Shown: one piece after another, positions 62,537 through 64,000 of the stretch
How the letters are laid out: every line of letters starts with the position of its first letter
Position numbering within the stretch: position 1 is the first letter of the stretch
Assembly (NCBI GenBank): GCA_028284235.1
Contig: JANQSC010000057.1
Coordinates: forward strand, 1-64,000
Length of the DNA: 64,000 bases
Source: Opitutaceae bacterium
Lineage (GTDB): Bacteria; Verrucomicrobiota; Verrucomicrobiia; Opitutales; Opitutaceae
Direction: 5' to 3'
Translations under genes and position numbers: made by a program
Notes under the pieces: model-generated
Database searches by the model: none
What the model was told of the DNA's origin: nothing
The model's input: the letters and a program-made list of their open reading frames with translations, nothing else

Positions 62537-63481
62537 CTAATGCGCGCCGTTGTTCGATCGAGTCGACCCATTCGAGCCCTCGGACACGGCAGAGTGACTA
62601 CCATTGCCGTTGGATGCGGACTCTACTTCGACCGGCTTAAAGGCCAGCGTAATTTCCTCGGCCACCACCGCTTTTTCTCCGTTCACAGTGATCTGGCCAG
62701 AGAATACCGCCAGCGGGGCCCGGACGCGTTTCAATTTAATGTTCAGGTCTAGCGAGTCACCCGGCTTGCAAACCCGGTGGCAGCGCACGCCGTCAACTCC
62801 CGTGAAGTAGACTTCCGACATGTCGATCGAACCGCCGATTTCGCTGGGAGGATTTTTCAGGAGCGAAAATACGGCCAACTGTCCGAGCGCCTCCAGCATA
62901 ATGGACGCGGGGAACACCGGGTTGCCTTTGAAATGCCCTTCGAGAAAGGCTTCGTTGCCCGAGATCGAGTAGCGACCTTTCGCTTCCCGCTCACTCAAAT
63001 TCGCCTGCTCTAAAAACAAAAACGGCTCCTGCTGAGGCATGACTGCCGCCACCTGCTCGATGGTATAAAAATCGTCCGACTCGCCGCTCTTGAATCCCGT
63101 GATCTTCTCCTGGATGAAGACCTTCAAGTCCCCGATGGAACGCAGGTTCAGAAGCTCTTCGTTCTTGATCGAAACACCCAGGGATTCTTCTACCATCATG
63201 ATCGCCTCGATCATCGTCAAAGAATCCAGGCCTAAATCCTCCATGAATCGCACCGAATCGTCTCCGCTTCTCAACTTGCTGATCACGTCCGGATCGAGGA
63301 AACGCTCGACAATTCCCAGCACGATGACCGGCAACAACGAAACATCGCCCGAGGAACGATACTTCAACGCGGCCTCCAAAGTCTCCGGCGAGCAGCGCTT
63401 CAGGGTGTCCCTAAGCAGGGCCTCGCTGCCCGTCTTTGGCGTTAAGGCGGATTCCGCCTTGGTGGTTCTCTGGTTTGACAT
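62537..63481 (-). CDS. fused acyl carrier protein and FabZ-like hot-dog dehydratase
   Basis: ACP motif MEDLGLDSLTMIEAIMMVEESL; hot-dog EGHFKGNPVFPASIMLEALGQLAVFSLL. Confidence 0.85.
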   Translation of the reverse strand: MSNQRTTKAESALTPKTGSEALLRDTLKRCSPETLEAALKYRSSGDVSLLPVIVLGIVERFLDPDVISKLRSGDDSVRFMEDLGLDSLTMIEAIMMVEESLGVSIKNEELLNLRSIGDLKVFIQEKITGFKSGESDDFYTIEQVAAVMPQQEPFLFLEQANLSEREAKGRYSISGNEAFLEGHFKGNPVFPASIMLEALGQLAVFSLLKNPPSEIGGSIDMSEVYFTGVDGVRCHRVCKPGDSLDLNIKLKRVRAPLAVFSGQITVNGEKAVVAEEITLAFKPVEVESASNGNGSHSAVSEGSNGSTRSNNGAH

Positions 63482-63699
63482 TGCGAGGCAAGCAAAGGTC
63501 GCCGTGAGTCATTTGTAAATCATAAACATGGTCAACGGTTGTAGATTGACTTCATCTACCTAACGTCCCTTGGGGCACCGTTGCGTCAGACTACCCGATT
63601 TCCCCGAAGTCGCCCCAAGCGAGATTTATAGCTTGTGAAGCCGTCTCGCGGTTCGAATGCTCTCTCGACTCCTCCCGCTCGCCGGCCGAATTCCGCGCG

Positions 63700-64000
63700 A
63701 TGATCCCGAACAAAGAGACTCCCATTTTCATTATTTCCCACGAGTTTCCGCCCACGCGGGGAGGCGTCGCCACGTTCACATACGAAATGGCCCGGGCGCT
63801 CGCCCAACTCGGATACTCCGTCGAGGTATGGGCCCCGCAATCGGGAAATGCCGACGACACAGCTCTTCCTTTCGCTGTAAAACGTTTGAAATTAAGAGGT
63901 TCGAGAGATCTCGCCTGCCAAGTACGCTTGATTCAGACCTGGATCGCCCACCGGGCCGAACTGCGCGACGCCATGGTCTACCTAACCGATTCGGGACCCA
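63700..64000 (+). CDS. glycosyltransferase family 4, N-terminal fragment running off the window
   Basis: MIPNKETPIFIISHEFPPTRGGVATFTYEMARALAQLGYSVEVWAPQSG; open to the window end and therefore absent from the ORF track. Confidence 0.8.
   Translation, partial: MIPNKETPIFIISHEFPPTRGGVATFTYEMARALAQLGYSVEVWAPQSGNADDTALPFAVKRLKLRGSRDLACQVRLIQTWIAHRAELRDAMVYLTDSGP

Overview
GC-rich bacterial chromosome segment with tightly packed genes. The gene content (STN-type TonB receptor with ECF sigma/FecR, DUF1592/DUF1552/PQQ-propeller operon, sulfatase, divergent long PurA) suggests Verrucomicrobia/Opitutales; this affiliation is inference. Most of the window is housekeeping: gdhA, hemH, purD, topoisomerase IV parE/parC, slyD, glpK, lgt, pgpA/pgsA, coaD, dnaK-groES-groEL, polX, menE/menC, guaB, purA, panE, recD2, FabF-like KS and an ACP-dehydratase fusion. 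There is a TonB/ECF regulon with a GH144-like glycosidase at 9.4-17.1 kb and a VapBC module at 17.2-17.9 kb. Main unexplained signals: (1) the 7-mer TGGATAC/GTATCCA looks strongly over-represented on both strands, in all codon frames and inside a non-coding element; (2) a bipartite promoter-like motif TTTTCATAAAACG-N10-AGTGTC occurs identically upstream of the ECF sigma gene and the TonB receptor; (3) a 268-bp MITE has 26-bp terminal inverted repeats, GAG ends and a TAA target duplication; (4) degenerate heptanucleotide TTCACTN arrays sit at gene ends, one abutting the gdhA start codon; (5) a perfect palindrome with a TACA-TT-TGTA core lies at 19.0 kb, next to an unlisted 51-aa Cys-rich small ORF; (6) the TonB receptor has a second signal-peptide-like N-terminus after its STN domain. 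No CRISPR array, rRNA, complete tRNA, prophage or transposase gene was seen. All counts are by eye and all family calls come from reading the translations; no searches were run.
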